DNA of 64,000 nt from NCBI GenBank assembly GCA_037833965.1, contig AP031353.1, forward strand, positions 2,668,501-2,732,500. Reading direction: 5' to 3'. Source of the DNA: Marchantia polymorpha subsp. ruderalis (Eukaryota; Streptophyta; Marchantiopsida; Marchantiales; Marchantiaceae). Positions 20,019 to 31,702 of the stretch are shown here, one piece after another. Numbering within the stretch: position 1 is the stretch's first letter; the number at the start of each line of letters is the position of its first letter. The notes beneath the pieces were generated by a model that saw nothing but the letters and a program-made list of their open reading frames with translations, did not search any database and was not told where the DNA came from. The position numbers and the translations under genes were made by a program.

Positions 20019-23000
20019 ATGTGGAACATAAGAGGCCTATCTACAACTAAGTATGTGAATGCACATCCAATTTGGAAGATGGCGGACATCCTCAACATTG
20101 TTAAGACTTGGGAGCATGAAAGTAATGTTATTGGAGAGATACAAGGGTTTACTCTAGTGGGATCTACTTGGAACCATAGAAATCGACGAGCATGAAGAGG
20201 CTTTGGAGGCATTGCTACTTTCATCAGATCTGAACTTCTTCCTATGATACATTTGGAAAGCCAAGATATTGGGAAACAATATCATTGGCTTCGTCTCGGA
20301 TTGATTGAAGGATCTTATAGTTATTTGGCAATTTGTTACTTTGCACCATTATCCATGCAAATCTACTCGACAAGCACTTGCAATCGAAGTCAACTATTCC
20401 ATCGGCTCATAGGAGATGTTTTCAAATATCAAGACAAAGGTGAAGTTTTTCTTGTTGGTGACTTCAATGCCCACATACGTTCCGCTCAATTTACACAATT
20501 TGATAGTTCCTTGTCTTCTCACTCTTTTGAAGAAAGTAGAGATAGTTTGTGGTCTAGAGTCTCTTGTGATCCTTGTACAAATGATTTGACTGAGCATTTC
20601 TTGACTTTTGGAGCCACTTGTAATCTGAAAGTTCTCAATGGTGTTTCTTTCTTTCCCAACTCTCACTCCAATACATGTTTTTCCTCTACTGGTGTTAGCA
20701 CTATAGATTATCTTTTGTCCTCTGCCACTAATAGTTCATTTATCTCAGCGTTTGATTTTCTAGAGCCTCAATCAGAATCAGATCATACACCTCTTTTATT
20801 TACTCTTTTGTTGTCAACGTCAATCCCTCTCCCTACATGTCACTATGTTTCTACTTCCCCCAAGTTTTGTTTAGATGCTAGTAAGAAGCAACTTTAAAGT
20901 GAACATTTCTAAGACCTCTTGACTTGTACTACTTGGAGCCTTGATCCACATACATCTAGTTTGCAACTAACAAAGTTGCTCCAAAACTCTGCTTCTAAGT
21001 TCTTTTTGAGACATAAGACCAGGAGAGCTAGAGGTCTTCCTTGCAATGGATGGTTTGACTTTGATTGCAAGCAAGCGAGGGCGAGATCACTTGATAAATC
21101 CTTGGATCTTCACAATCGGTTGATTATGACAAGACTTTACAAAGACTTGATGAAGTCCAAGAAACAAGCATTTTTGAGGCAGAAGCAAGAGTGCTTGACA
21201 AAGGAGCTCTTGGAGAATCCCAAATCCTTTTGGAGGCGGTTGGCAGTACGATCTTCTAAACCTACTATTGATCCCAAGTCTTTGATTTCTTTTGCTGAAG
21301 AGCTTTATTTCTTTCCCAATGTTGCATCTATGTCACATGAAGGAAATCCAGGCTTATTTTCAGAAGTTGAAGTGATGACTCAACTCAAACAATTGGCAAA
21401 TGGTAAATGTGAGGATTTGGATGGGCTTTCCATTGAACTTCTCAAGTGGGGAGGAGATGTTATTGGGCCTATACTCACGAAAGTGTTAGAGGATGCTACT
21501 ATTCATGGCTTTCCTTCATCTTGGTCTCTACGGAAGATTCTTCCTATTCACAAATCTGGATGCAAGGCCTTGGTGACAAATTATCGCACTATCATGGTGG
21601 GTAGTATTTTTGCCAAGTTATTTGGCAAATTGGTGGAGTCAAAGTTGAGTACATGGGCTGAATCTTGTCAGAAGAGAGCTCGGTTCCAAGCTGGTTTTCG
21701 TCCTACATTCAACACTATAGATCATATCTTGGTTTTACGTGTTCTATGGGAGAAATCCAAGGGTAATGGAAAAGCTTTGTTTTGTGCCTTCATTGATTTC
21801 AAGAAAGCTTTTGACACAGTACCTCGTGAGCTTTTATGGCAAAGATTGCAAACCATTGGAGTACCATCAGATCTCTTAGCAGCGGTGGTTATATTATACC
21901 ACTCAGTTCGGGCCAAGATCAACACTGCTCAAACCGAAGAGATTATCAACACCATTGGAGTCATTCAAGGTTGTCCTCTCTCTCCTACTCTCTTTGGAGT
22001 TTTCATAGATGATATAGAAAGGTGGTTGGAGGATTGTGATAGCAAAGGTGTTAAACTTGGAGGCTTTGTCATCAAAGCTCTTTTGTATGCAGATGATGTC
22101 ATATTACTAGCACGTGATGCCACTAGTTTACAAAAACACCTTGATTCTTTGACTAGCTTTTGTACTCAAAATCAGATGGAAGTCAATTTGGAGAAGTCCA
22201 AAGTCATTCTTGTGGGCACTATATCCAAGCTCTCTTTCTGTTACAAAGGATTAGAGTTGGAACAAGTGAAAAGTTACAAATATTTGGGCATTGATTTCTC
22301 TTCTGATTATAGTTGGGCACTTTGTGTGCAAAAGAGGGTAGAAGCTGGTTTCAAAGCTCTATATTCATTGCTAAATTGATGTAGAGGAGCTCATCTACTG
22401 TCTTGGAGTCTTAGGAAATTCTTATTCATGAGCTTAGTGTTTCCCGTTATCTTATATGGAACACAAGTGTGGGGTCCTGGTTGTAAGAAGACAGGTTGGC
22501 AGCGTTTGGAGAGGGTGCAAAAGATCTTCTTACAAGAAGAATTGGGTGTGAGGACCCAAACTTCTTATGCAATTCTTCTTGCGGAAACAGGTTGTCTACC
22601 TCTTGAGGCTGAAGCTATCTTTTTGACTATCACTCATGTCAAAAGAGTGAGATCTCTTGATGCTTCTCGACTTCCTCTTGAAGCTTTGCGTGCCACACGT
22701 CCCAATGGTTGGTTTGCAGATGTGATGACTTGGTCTTTGAGGTGGAATGTGACGGAACTCGATTGGAATTTGCAACCTATTGCCCTACGCGAGCGTATTA
22801 AGGAGGAATTTCTCAGCATTATGTGGAGCAGACGAGGCACCAAGATGCAGTTTTATCAACTTCATGTGAATCCTATGCTTATTTATTGTGAGCAAGGGTA
22901 CCTTGTTGCAGAGATCGCTACATCTTTACGTCATATTATTGCCAGACATAGAACAGGATCTAATAGGCTTGGAATTGAGGAAGTACGTTGGTTGAATATT

Positions 23001-23216
23001 GATAGGAGTGAACGGATTTGAGGGCTATGTGATGGGAGAAATGTTGAGGATGAAGAGCATGTGTTTATTACTTGTACTAGATATATAGAGATTCGAGTGG
23101 CGCATAAAGTTGATGTCGAGAATTTCTTTTCTTTGCTTCAACTCGAGCCTTATGATTTAGATTGTTACATTAGAGATATTATTAGTTACCGTTCTAGTGC
23201 TTTGGGCACTAGCTAG
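20019..23216 (+). pseudogene. LINE ORF2: APE endonuclease, reverse transcriptase, C-terminal Cys/His region; five nonsense codons
   Basis: One continuous frame of 1,066 codons starts at 20019 (MWNIRGL). The APE-like endonuclease occupies about 20019-20800, with VGDFNAH, STIDYLL and SDHTPLLF. The RT spans about 21380-22350, with QAGFRPTFNT, FIDFKKAFDTVP, GVIQGCPLSP and an intact catalytic YADD in LLYADDVILLA. A thumb/connection region and a C-terminal Cys/His motif (LCDGRNVEDEEHVFITC, about 23025-23080) follow. In-frame stops lie at 20193 (TGA), 20895 (TAA), 20910 (TAA), 22377 (TGA) and 23019 (TGA), with no frameshift. Each stop is one C-to-T change from CGA or CAA. In the family this protein nicks the target and primes cDNA synthesis. 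Here it can no longer be made in full. Confidence 0.9.
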
Positions 23217-23331
23217 AGGGTTCTTTTGGTTCTCTCCTAGTTTGGAGTTGGATTGTTTGTATTGTGTTTTTTAGCCTTTTGACCCTTTGGATCCCACGGG
23301 CTTGATCTATTTACCATTTACCATAATATAA
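23217..23331 (+). other. LINE 3' UTR and tail
   Basis: About 115 bp from the ORF2 stop to the junction with copia at 23332. It ends in short ATTTACC-like repeats and a brief A/T tail rather than poly(A). The segment 23206-23320 has a close second copy at 34245-34359, fused to U6. The RT of this family presumably recognises this 3' end, an inference from how LINEs work. Confidence 0.85.
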
Positions 23332-23711
23332 GAATTGGGAATCCTTCCTTTAAAGATACACTTTCTTGCCTTGATTCTACTGTAGTTTACAATTTAAGAG
23401 ATGCAGCAACAACAACCATAGCAGATCTTCACCTATTTTGCGACAATCAAAGTCCTATTAAGCTAGTCAAAAATCTTGTGTTTCACATCAAGACCAAACA
23501 CATCGAAAACAAACACCAATCCCTTAAGTAAATTCACATTGAGCAAAACCTTGCAGACTAATTCACATAGTCACTACCAACACATATTTGAAAAGCATAA
23601 AAAGTCTATTGAAGTATGCTCGTTATCTGACATTCAAGCTGTCTCTTTATAAGATTGGAATCCACTGCTCTACCATTAGAATTTTCCGGTACTACCCTCA
23701 AGAGGGAGTAT
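23332..23711 (+). pseudogene. Copia RNase H, distal part, and polypurine tract
   Basis: The RNase H frame resumes at 23332 with ELGIPSF and runs through CDNQSPIKLVKN and FHIKTKHIE, standard copia RNase H motifs, before stops. The purine-rich AAGAGGGAGTAT at 23700-23711 lies directly before the 3' LTR and is the polypurine tract that primes plus-strand synthesis. With 16081-18778 this forms a single gene split by the LINE. Confidence 0.88.
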
Positions 23712-23909
23712 TGTTAGTATTTAATTGTCGAGTGTAGTGCAGCGATCACACTAGGATAATATGTGATGTTAGATCTTCTTTGTCTTCTTACCCTTCATTG
23801 TAGGCTAGTATACTGGTGATCGATGTTCGCGATCATCCTCATCACCTTTGCTACTTAACGGATACTTCTCTCACTAATCTAATATTGAGTTCAACCCTTA
23901 CTTTCAACA
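23712..23909 (+). repeat. Copia 3' LTR
   Basis: A 198-bp copy of the 5' LTR running from TGTTAGTATTT to CTTTCAACA. It is followed by CATCC, matching four of five bases of CATGC before the 5' LTR. Confidence 0.92.
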
Positions 23910-26900
23910 CATCCGCCCGTGTGTACTTGGCTTTCATCCTATCCATTGATACATCGCGTGTTGTCATAGCATATTTCAATCTCTTCTTCAAGCCATGATC
24001 AATGGTTTAGACCTAATGGACATCTTCACTACAATTTCTGGTTGTTTTGTGTTTGAAGAGCTCCGAATTCATTGCTTGCAAATTTTTGACTTTACTGCCG
24101 TCAACTTCCAACGCAACATTTTCTAAGTTTGTGGCATTTGAATGGAGGTATTTACTTGATGGTATCTCATGTGAACCTACAATTCTTGCTGGAACACATC
24201 AAGTTTTGTTTTATCCAATAGTACACCTCCAAAGATACACGTCAGGAATGTTCTAGTATGAACAGACGGTGCCAATAGTGGAACTGTGAGAGCAAAACTA
24301 ACTCGTCATCCTCATTGAATCGCTCAAATCTCCACTTAGTTCAATTGGACGCGGATATTTCTTCGTCCGAGACTTTTACATTGCATCAAAATTTGTAAAA
24401 TTACCTAACATTTGAATTCACAAGTTCTCCGTTTTGTTCCCTTTGAAATTCTGCCATAGATTTCACACATCCGCTATTGCTCAATGAGTCTAATTTTTGA
24501 CAGCTCCAAAGTCAAAACCTCTGTGCACTTGTGACAATGTCACAGTTCATCGATCTGAGATTTGTGATCGTAGAGATTCATTAAAGTTCTTATATGATGC
24601 GAGCTTTAGTGTATATGAACAACTTTCAGATATTGAAGACGGAGCGCTGTCAGTGGAGTACTATAAAGTAAAATTAAACTTGATCGGTCCCATCAAGCAA
24701 TTTTGATTTCGATGAGATCCCATCAAGTAAATAGCTTCATTTGAATGTGAATTGGAATTCCCACGTTTTTCATAACAGAGCAAATTTAAATTGAACAATA
24801 TAAATTTGTTCAAGGTACACTCATGTGTTTTTTTATAATTATTGATTCAGCTAGTTGTTTGCAGTCCATGGAATTTGAAATATATGTTACAAATTCCGCT
24901 TGCGGAGATATAGGATCAAATTGCGAACGTTATTCATCCACTGTGATATCACCGACCAAGAGGGCAGGGCAACGGATGTGATACGTTGTTGGCCGGTACA
25001 CTTACACATTAACACTTTAACTTCGATTTTTCAAATTTCAGTGGCATTATTATTTTTATGATGCCTCGTATCCCACGATCCGAAATATATACCTATAATT
25101 AGGCAGCAGATGAGAGATGTGCATATGTATCAAATGTCAGTCTATCCATATGACAAAGTATTTCGATCCACATTAAAGTTCATTGACGCTAAATTCCATT
25201 CTTAGAAATGTGTTGGTTATGTTACATATATTTTTCAAAAGGGTGGACTTTTTCAACTTGTTTTGTACACCGAATGATTGATTATTACATTGTATCTTAA
25301 ATCTCACTTGTAAAGCTTTGGAATATTGTTCACTTACAAACAATGAATTGGTTAAGTTTAGGAAAAATCCCATAAATAACTTTATAAATCAATGTGTGTA
25401 AATCATTCTTGTAATATATTCGTCTCAATCGGAGTGGCTTCGGATCGTACTTTCGGTTGTAGCGGTACACTTCCTTTTAGCTGTAGGTAAGATATTCACG
25501 ACTGTGGAAAAGCAAACTGAAAAGGCTACCCCATGGATTATGATCGGCGGCGTTAAATCTGCGCTGAACAAGTATATTTGTTTGAAAGCTTAACGCAACA
25601 CAAGAAAAATGAATACGATAACTTATGATAACTTATAATACGATAACGATAACACGTTGTTTTATTATTATTAGTTTCAAATGACCATTGTGTTCTTTCA
25701 AATAACTGTAAATTTAGACATATCAATACATTTGATTTCACAATGTTTATTGTGAGATTAATAAAATTTTATATAATTCTAAGTTTTCATGATTGAATAG
25801 TCAACCGTTGAATTGAATCAATAAGATGATGATATGAAGAAAGTTTTATTTGAAATCTTTCTTAACTTTTGTAGCGGATAAATATCATTGTATGAGATTT
25901 TAAATAATAAACGGACAATGAATGAAAATATAAACTAAACGATATAATCAATCAATTAATTATACCTTTTATGCTTAAAGCTATGTTGTGAATGTATGTT
26001 CATAATTTGTGTATGAAATTTTGTAAATTATGAAAATTATTCATTTATACAACATAGTCTAACATTAATATCTTCAAAATATTACTCCACATATATATAT
26101 ATATATATATATTCACATTTATAATAATTTATATATTAATTTTTCATCAAATATCAATCCATTACAAGACAAAGTACGATTGAAATGTTTTTTATCAAAT
26201 CATAAATAATGCATATACATATATGTCGTATAATTTGTATCTTCAATGGCTATTATAAAAAATTTCGGAGACAGATGAATTAACGAAATTTATTAAGAAA
26301 AAGACTATGCAAACATATTATGCTTGAATAAATCTATAAGAAGCAATGATAATTTCAAATTATTCAATATTGAAATAAATAATCGTTTTTTAAAGAATTA
26401 ATAAATGATATAATTATATCAAAGTCACCAGATTATGTTTCTTTTGTATTGAACCATCTACATATATGTAAGATGTAAAAGTATGTGAGATTCATGATTT
26501 ACACAAATGATATATGCTATGAGATTGAAATTCATATTTCATTATAAAATATTTATAAATAAAAAATTCATTCACTTTATATAATCAATGAGGATTTTTA
26601 AATGTAGGAACAGTTTAAAATTATGTTTTCTTTAATATGATAAAAATTTTGAATAATAATTTGATCCTTTCTAATTTGAAAAAATAGAAAATATTTGGTT
26701 AATGAATCAAGATGAAACATATTTATTTAGAGATAAATAACCGATTCGTTATTTAGATGATTATAAGAACATTATTATGATTGAAAGATATTTTTTGATC
26801 CACAATAAGTTATTATTTTTCTCGAACATTCCACTGAGTAAAAATTTCATCCAAGTTTGCTGAATTTTTTTGAAGATTTTATCTAACGGTTGAAGTTATT

Positions 26901-28500
26901 TTATCAGAAACATACAAAATTTTGTATTTTGATAATAAAATTTAATATTATTTGTAGGTTGATAGAAAATTATTTCTTCATACAATCTTTCTTCTTATAG
27001 CGTATATTATTAATTTGTATTAGCTATGTATATTAAATTCAAGAGGATATGTACATACATTCATCTTTGAAATTAGAAGAAGACCAGAAATTTGGAGTCC
27101 CTGCATTAACTGTTCATATTTGAAATATATTGATATCTTAAACATAAGCATAAAATATTTATTTTATACAATATAATCTGATATTTTGTAATAGTTAAAT
27201 ATAACACGAGTCTCTATAAGTTATCATTGTTGAAGGTGATGTATGGAATGTAATATAATAACATCTTCAAGTTTATAATTTGTTGAATTGGTTGACGTTC
27301 TTTTTTGAATTTGGATTTTGATTATTAGAGTAAAAAATTATTGTATATTAAATTCATAGGACGTGATATTAATTTTATTTTTATAAACAGACATTTTAAT
27401 TAATTTAATTGCAAAACATGTCAATATTGTTCGATGCACTTAAACCTTTGATTTGGAAAAAAATAGTTCGTTGATATTAAGATAAGCATGTTAATTTGTA
27501 AGTAGATATCTATTCTTTATATTTAAAATAATTCTAATTAAATTATTTGTTAAAATTAAATACATCAATTTTTCATTACGTTTATTATTAAGTTTAATCA
27601 TGGACGATTTTTTATACAAAACAGCAAACTCTTAAACTTAAGAAGTTTTTAAGCCTCTGGTCTTTGCATACCATGCTCTTCTGATTTTAATTTTTTTTAT
27701 AAAATAGGAATCGAAGTATCAATGACTATAGTTTATTTACTTCAAAATTTTGTTAAGTCAATGATGAGAAATTCAAAATAAACGATTTTTTCTTAAAAAA
27801 TAAGGTGGTTTTTTCCTGATTGTTTAGAATTTTTTTATTGAAGAATTATATTAATATTAATATTTCATTCATTCTAAAATTATACAAGATTATACCACAT
27901 GATGATCTCTCGATGAGTTAAAGAATGAATTGAATGCTTTTGATAGTCAAACTTTGAAAGGCCTGGTTAAAGTATAAGGAAATGATATTAAATTCGATCT
28001 ATATCTTAAATGAACAGAAAAATGGAAGAAAATTATCAACTTATTAAAATGAATCCTTTGATTGATATTATTTTTAAATTAAGAATAATAACTTACATAA
28101 TAATAATAATTCTTTTTTTTACATATAGTTGTCATCTTCCTTAGCTCATATATTAACCTAAATTGAAAAAAAATACATGATGAGTGAATGAATGGAAATG
28201 TATAGCTGAACATGACTATATTCTTTTGTAACACTGTATCCGCGGAATAGGAAGAAGTCGCAAAACAGGTGAATTCAGCTTAATTTAAGTGCAAGTCAAG
28301 AAATTGAGCCTATATTCTCTGTGCGGGACTGGGCCCCAATTCTGTTTGACAATCTCACTGGATCTTTCACAAGATTCTAGCTTCAATGTAGCATGAAATT
28401 CTCAAGATTGGAAAAATGAATCAGAATCTGGGAAAGTAGGCAAGATTAGATTCAAGAATCGGGTCAATAGCTCTACGAAGCAAAGCTAACTTAAGCCATG
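23910..28500. other. AT-rich intergenic DNA
   Basis: Very AT-rich with no convincing coding frame. It contains one arm of a dispersed inverted repeat (about 25156-25615), short GATAACG-like repeats near 25615-25655 and an AT dinucleotide run at 26090-26113. It is probably decayed transposon DNA, but I recognise no domain in it. Confidence 0.55.
25156..25615 (+). repeat. Dispersed repeat copy, inverted relative to 32805-33323
   Basis: This segment matches the reverse complement of 32805-33323 over its length with many small changes. Shared blocks include TGTGTTGGTTA(T/C)GTTACATAT, TGGAATATTGTTCACTTA and GAACAAGTATATTTGTTTGA. It has no coding frame and its ends are not sharp. It may be a solo LTR or a non-autonomous element. 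Confidence 0.75.
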
Positions 28501-28555
28501 GGCAATATCATGAGAGTATCCCTTCTGTATGATCATCCCGGGTAGTGAGATTTCT

Positions 28556-28872
28556 CACGTGGGCGGTCCTATGGTGGTAGCCCACGGTGCCCGCCAAGGG
28601 GGAAAGTGGAAGTTAATAGCGTTTGTCACGTGGTAGAAGAAGCCACGCTGACCCGGGGAGAACCACGTAGGCGAGAGGAACTGCAATGTGGATAAAGCAA
28701 AGCAATGGGCTATATGGCAGACTCTCGTGGCCAGGGTTTGTCAAATGCATCACCATATCCACCTTATCTTCAGATCGCTGCCGGTCCTGCCATCTCCCGA
28801 TCGACCCAAAGTACCCAAAACAGAGCTTCAGCTGCAGCAAATTCTTAGTGTCGTATGCAGAGGTTGAGAATT
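28556..28872 (+). promoter_or_regulatory. Promoter region of the chloroplast bL19 gene
   Basis: Two CACGTG G-boxes lie at 28556-28561 and 28627-28632, with a further CCACGT near 28663 and a CCTTATC (GATAAGG, I-box-like) near 28762, all within 320 bp of the bL19 ATG. G-box plus I-box combinations are common in light-regulated nuclear genes for chloroplast proteins. The function here is inferred from motifs alone. No strong TATA box is evident. Confidence 0.5.
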
Positions 28873-31702
28873 ATGGCTGCCACCTGCTTGCAGCAGGTAA
28901 GTGCTTTCGATGTTTGAAATGTCATGCGTGTGTGTCGATGGCTGCCTGTCGCTCGTATGCCTGCGTGGGCAATGTATGGAATTTCGGGAGTCCAGAGATC
29001 GCTGCGCATATTGTCGAAGACGATTTAATTGTGTCCGGATGGACGTAGGTGTGTGTGTTTTCATCTGTCTGAATTCCAAACATCTCTAAGATATGCCATC
29101 GTCGGCTGCTTGCCGAATTGTCGTTCGAATTCGACGTCTGAGAACTTTCCGCAATTGACTTCTTCTAGGTGGAAGGACACGGATGAAATGTTTCGGTTGC
29201 AAAATATACCTGTAGGCCGAGTGCTCAGCACTTTGTATCTTTACTTTTTCGAATGAAGAGAGTTGTGTAGCTGTCGGAGGTTTAGGCTTAGGGTTTTTCG
29301 GACTGTATGCCTTGTCCCGTTCGATAAGGTGTTTGCTGATTGCACGACCATATGATACTGCAGATTGCTTGCTCATCTTTGAGCAGCAGCAGAGCTTTGG
29401 CAGTGGTGCCTGGAAAGGTTGAGGGGCTCCGCAGTCTGTCAACATCGTCCTCCGTGCTAGTGAAGCCGTGGTGGCGTCAAAGCGGGGGCTTGCCATTGAG
29501 AACTGTCACTGCAAGGCCGGCTTTCATCGCCACTCGAGGAAGGTTCAATGTACAGGCACAGGCTGTGAGCACTACATCCGAGACTGAGGCAGAGGCTGCA
29601 CCAGAGGCCACTACCGATGTGACAGCTATTGAAGCCGTAAATGGAGACTATGCCCCCTCCCAATTGAAGACGAAGAAGCTCACGAAGCAAGTAAAACATA
29701 TCATGAACGTGAGTTATTTTGTCTGGTTCCTCACATTCCATCATTCCTTTCAAACGCGCTTCTATTTTCACCTGTTAGCTACCAAGTTTGCTTGGTGGCG
29801 TAAAGATTTCTCCAGAATGTCTGCATGAAGGACCTCTAGGCTAGCGCAGCATCTAGAACTTTTTGTCTTTGAAGTTGAAATGAAATGATTCTTTTCCTGT
29901 TGACGTTCTCCTGCAGCTTTTGAATGCTGAAGCTCTTGAGGCCGCATCGAAGGACAAAGTTATTCCAGTACTCCGACCTGGAGATGTCGTGCAGCTTAGA
30001 GTTGTAAGTTTTTCTCTATCACAGTTGCCTTTCAGAATAGATTGAATGGATCTGAATCCCGGAACTCTCCTGCGTCGTTAAAGCTACCAAGCTCGATGTC
30101 CGAAATCTAAGGTACTAGTGTATGCAATTTAGAAGTGGAGGTCTTGTAGTTATCAGTTTACATCGACGATCAGAGAACGGTACGGAACAAGAGAGTAGAT
30201 TCAGGGCTCCTCCAGTAGAGCTTCTCTTGTAACTTCGTGCGGATTACATGGGCTTTGATTTTATTTGTGGCTTGAAAACTGGAGTCTACGTCATCTGAAG
30301 AAATTTTGGGTTTAGTCGGGAAGACATCACTCAAATCATTCATAAACACGGTGCAAACTTACCTTCGAACGATGTTATACGGACGGCTTTAATTGTTTTT
30401 CAAGAACTATGCCCGTCCTCACGAGGATGGGTTCTTGTTATTCATGATCGTTGTAGGGGTTAACTGACATTCCTGCCCCTAGGCAGCTTCAATCTGAAAC
30501 CCCCTATACTTTGTGCCCCCACTTCAAGTACTCCCTGTCCATAAAGAAGTGTCGGAGCAGCAGGGGGTGCTTCACTTGTAACACTTTCTAGGAACCGAAG
30601 GTACCTTTTTCCTAGTCCACTAACTTGAAGTTTTTAGGGGAAAATAGGATCAACGAGCATTCAGCAAGCCTAAACACGAAATCTTCCTAACATTCGTAGG
30701 AACGATTTCGTGTCAACCTCCCTTCATTTCCTTCCCCAATTCCGGGAACTTTGGCAAGGTCAGAGAAAGACCCGTCGACTTGTGAAACCAAACAGGAGGA
30801 CGATTTTGCGGAGCCGATGGAGATCCATCTACATACATTACTGCAATCATTTCACAATCCTTGGGTGTTGTCTTTGAGGGATTTTCCCACTTGTAAGTCT
30901 ACGTTTGTACTCGTAGACTAAATGTACGCCGAGATAGCTCAGACCTATCCTCTTACTGCTGTCACGACCTCGGAATAGTGTGCTGTGGGTGTATCTTGTG
31001 GAATTAATTTAAGGTGCCAAGTAGAATGCTGGAGATCGGAGTATAAACAGAAAACTTAATCACTAAATCGTGACATGTCGAGTTGCTATTATCTCTACAA
31101 TCTTAGACGTTTTCTACTCGTATCCGTTCTTGAATGTACACAGTTTCCTATTGGGCTGCTTTACGTAAGCTTTGTTTCGTTTACTTTGCAACTCACGTTG
31201 AAACAATTTTTCCAATTCTTATACTTCCTTACTCAAAAGAGGCTGCTGGAAAGCTACCTGCTGTTCATTGTGTACGTTCACCGACTTCGTTTAGTCAATA
31301 GTTATGGTCTGCATTTCTTTGACACCATTTTTTTGATGATTACAGGAGGTGCCCGAGAACAAGAGGCGTGTGTCATTGCTTCGGGGAATTGTGATTGCTA
31401 TCCACAATGCCGGAATCAACTCTACATTCAGGATCCGAAGAGTTTTGGCTGGGGTTGGTGTGGAGATGATATTCCCACTGTAAGTGAAATCTGCCTCGAC
31501 TTCACTGTCAAAGTTGTTGGCGCCAGTTCGTTGTCAATCACTAGGAGGAGCTGTTTGTTTGGTTGTCTGACGTTATTCCTCGGTATTGGTTTCCAGGTAC
31601 TCTCCAAACATCAAGGAGATGAAAGTGGTCGACAAGAGAAGAGCTAGGAGAGCAAAACTTTATTATTTGCGCGACAAGATTGCTAGGCTTTCTTCATGTT
31701 AG
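28873..31702 (+). CDS. PRPL19: Chloroplast 50S ribosomal protein bL19c, nuclear-encoded
   Basis: Five exons: 28873-28896, 29364-29708, 29917-30003, 31346-31479 and 31597-31702. All have GT-AG introns and consistent phase, giving 231 residues. Residues about 1-60 are Ser/Arg/Ala-rich with few acidic residues, a plastid transit peptide. An acidic Ala/Glu/Thr linker follows. Residues about 130-231 are the bL19 core: [42 protein letters not shown] and the basic [14 protein letters not shown]. bL19 sits at the 30S-50S interface of the plastid ribosome. The first exon encodes only eight residues (MAATCLQQ). Intron 1 contains a telo-box-like TTAGGGTTT at about 29288-29296, a motif typical of plant ribosomal-protein genes. 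Intron 3 (1.34 kb) holds no gene. Length and domain order match other land-plant bL19c proteins. Confidence 0.93.

Larger units (their letters stand above)
18779..23331 (+). mobile_element. L1-type LINE, near full length, nested in the copia RNase H
   Basis: The 4.55 kb element has a 5' region of tandem 165-bp monomers, ORF1, ORF2 (endonuclease, RT, C-terminal Cys/His region) and a short 3' UTR ending in ATTTACC-type repeats rather than poly(A). Its ends are fixed by the copia frame: the left flank encodes RLMA and the right flank continues ELGIPSF from 23332, so the copia reading frame rejoins across the LINE. No target-site duplication is seen. The LINE has no frameshift in ORF2 and is clearly younger than the copia host. 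Five nonsense codons make this copy inactive as it stands. Confidence 0.93.
15742..23909 (+). mobile_element. Ty1/copia LTR retrotransposon, decayed, interrupted by a LINE
   Basis: The element is bounded by two related LTRs of about 200 bp that begin TG and end CA. It has a tRNA-Met-type primer binding site after the 5' LTR and a purine tract before the 3' LTR. Flanking 5-mers are CATGC (left) and CATCC (right), a target-site duplication with one mismatch. Domain order is integrase, reverse transcriptase, RNase H, which defines copia. Without the inserted LINE the element would be about 3.6 kb, shorter than a complete copia, because most of gag and protease is missing. Many stops interrupt pol. 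The clear LTR differences say the insertion is old. It cannot move on its own. Confidence 0.93.

Noticed and set aside
31075..31647. 190-codon plus-strand ORF
   Set aside because: It runs through bL19 intron 3 and exon 4 in the wrong frame; the bL19 splice model explains the coding signal.
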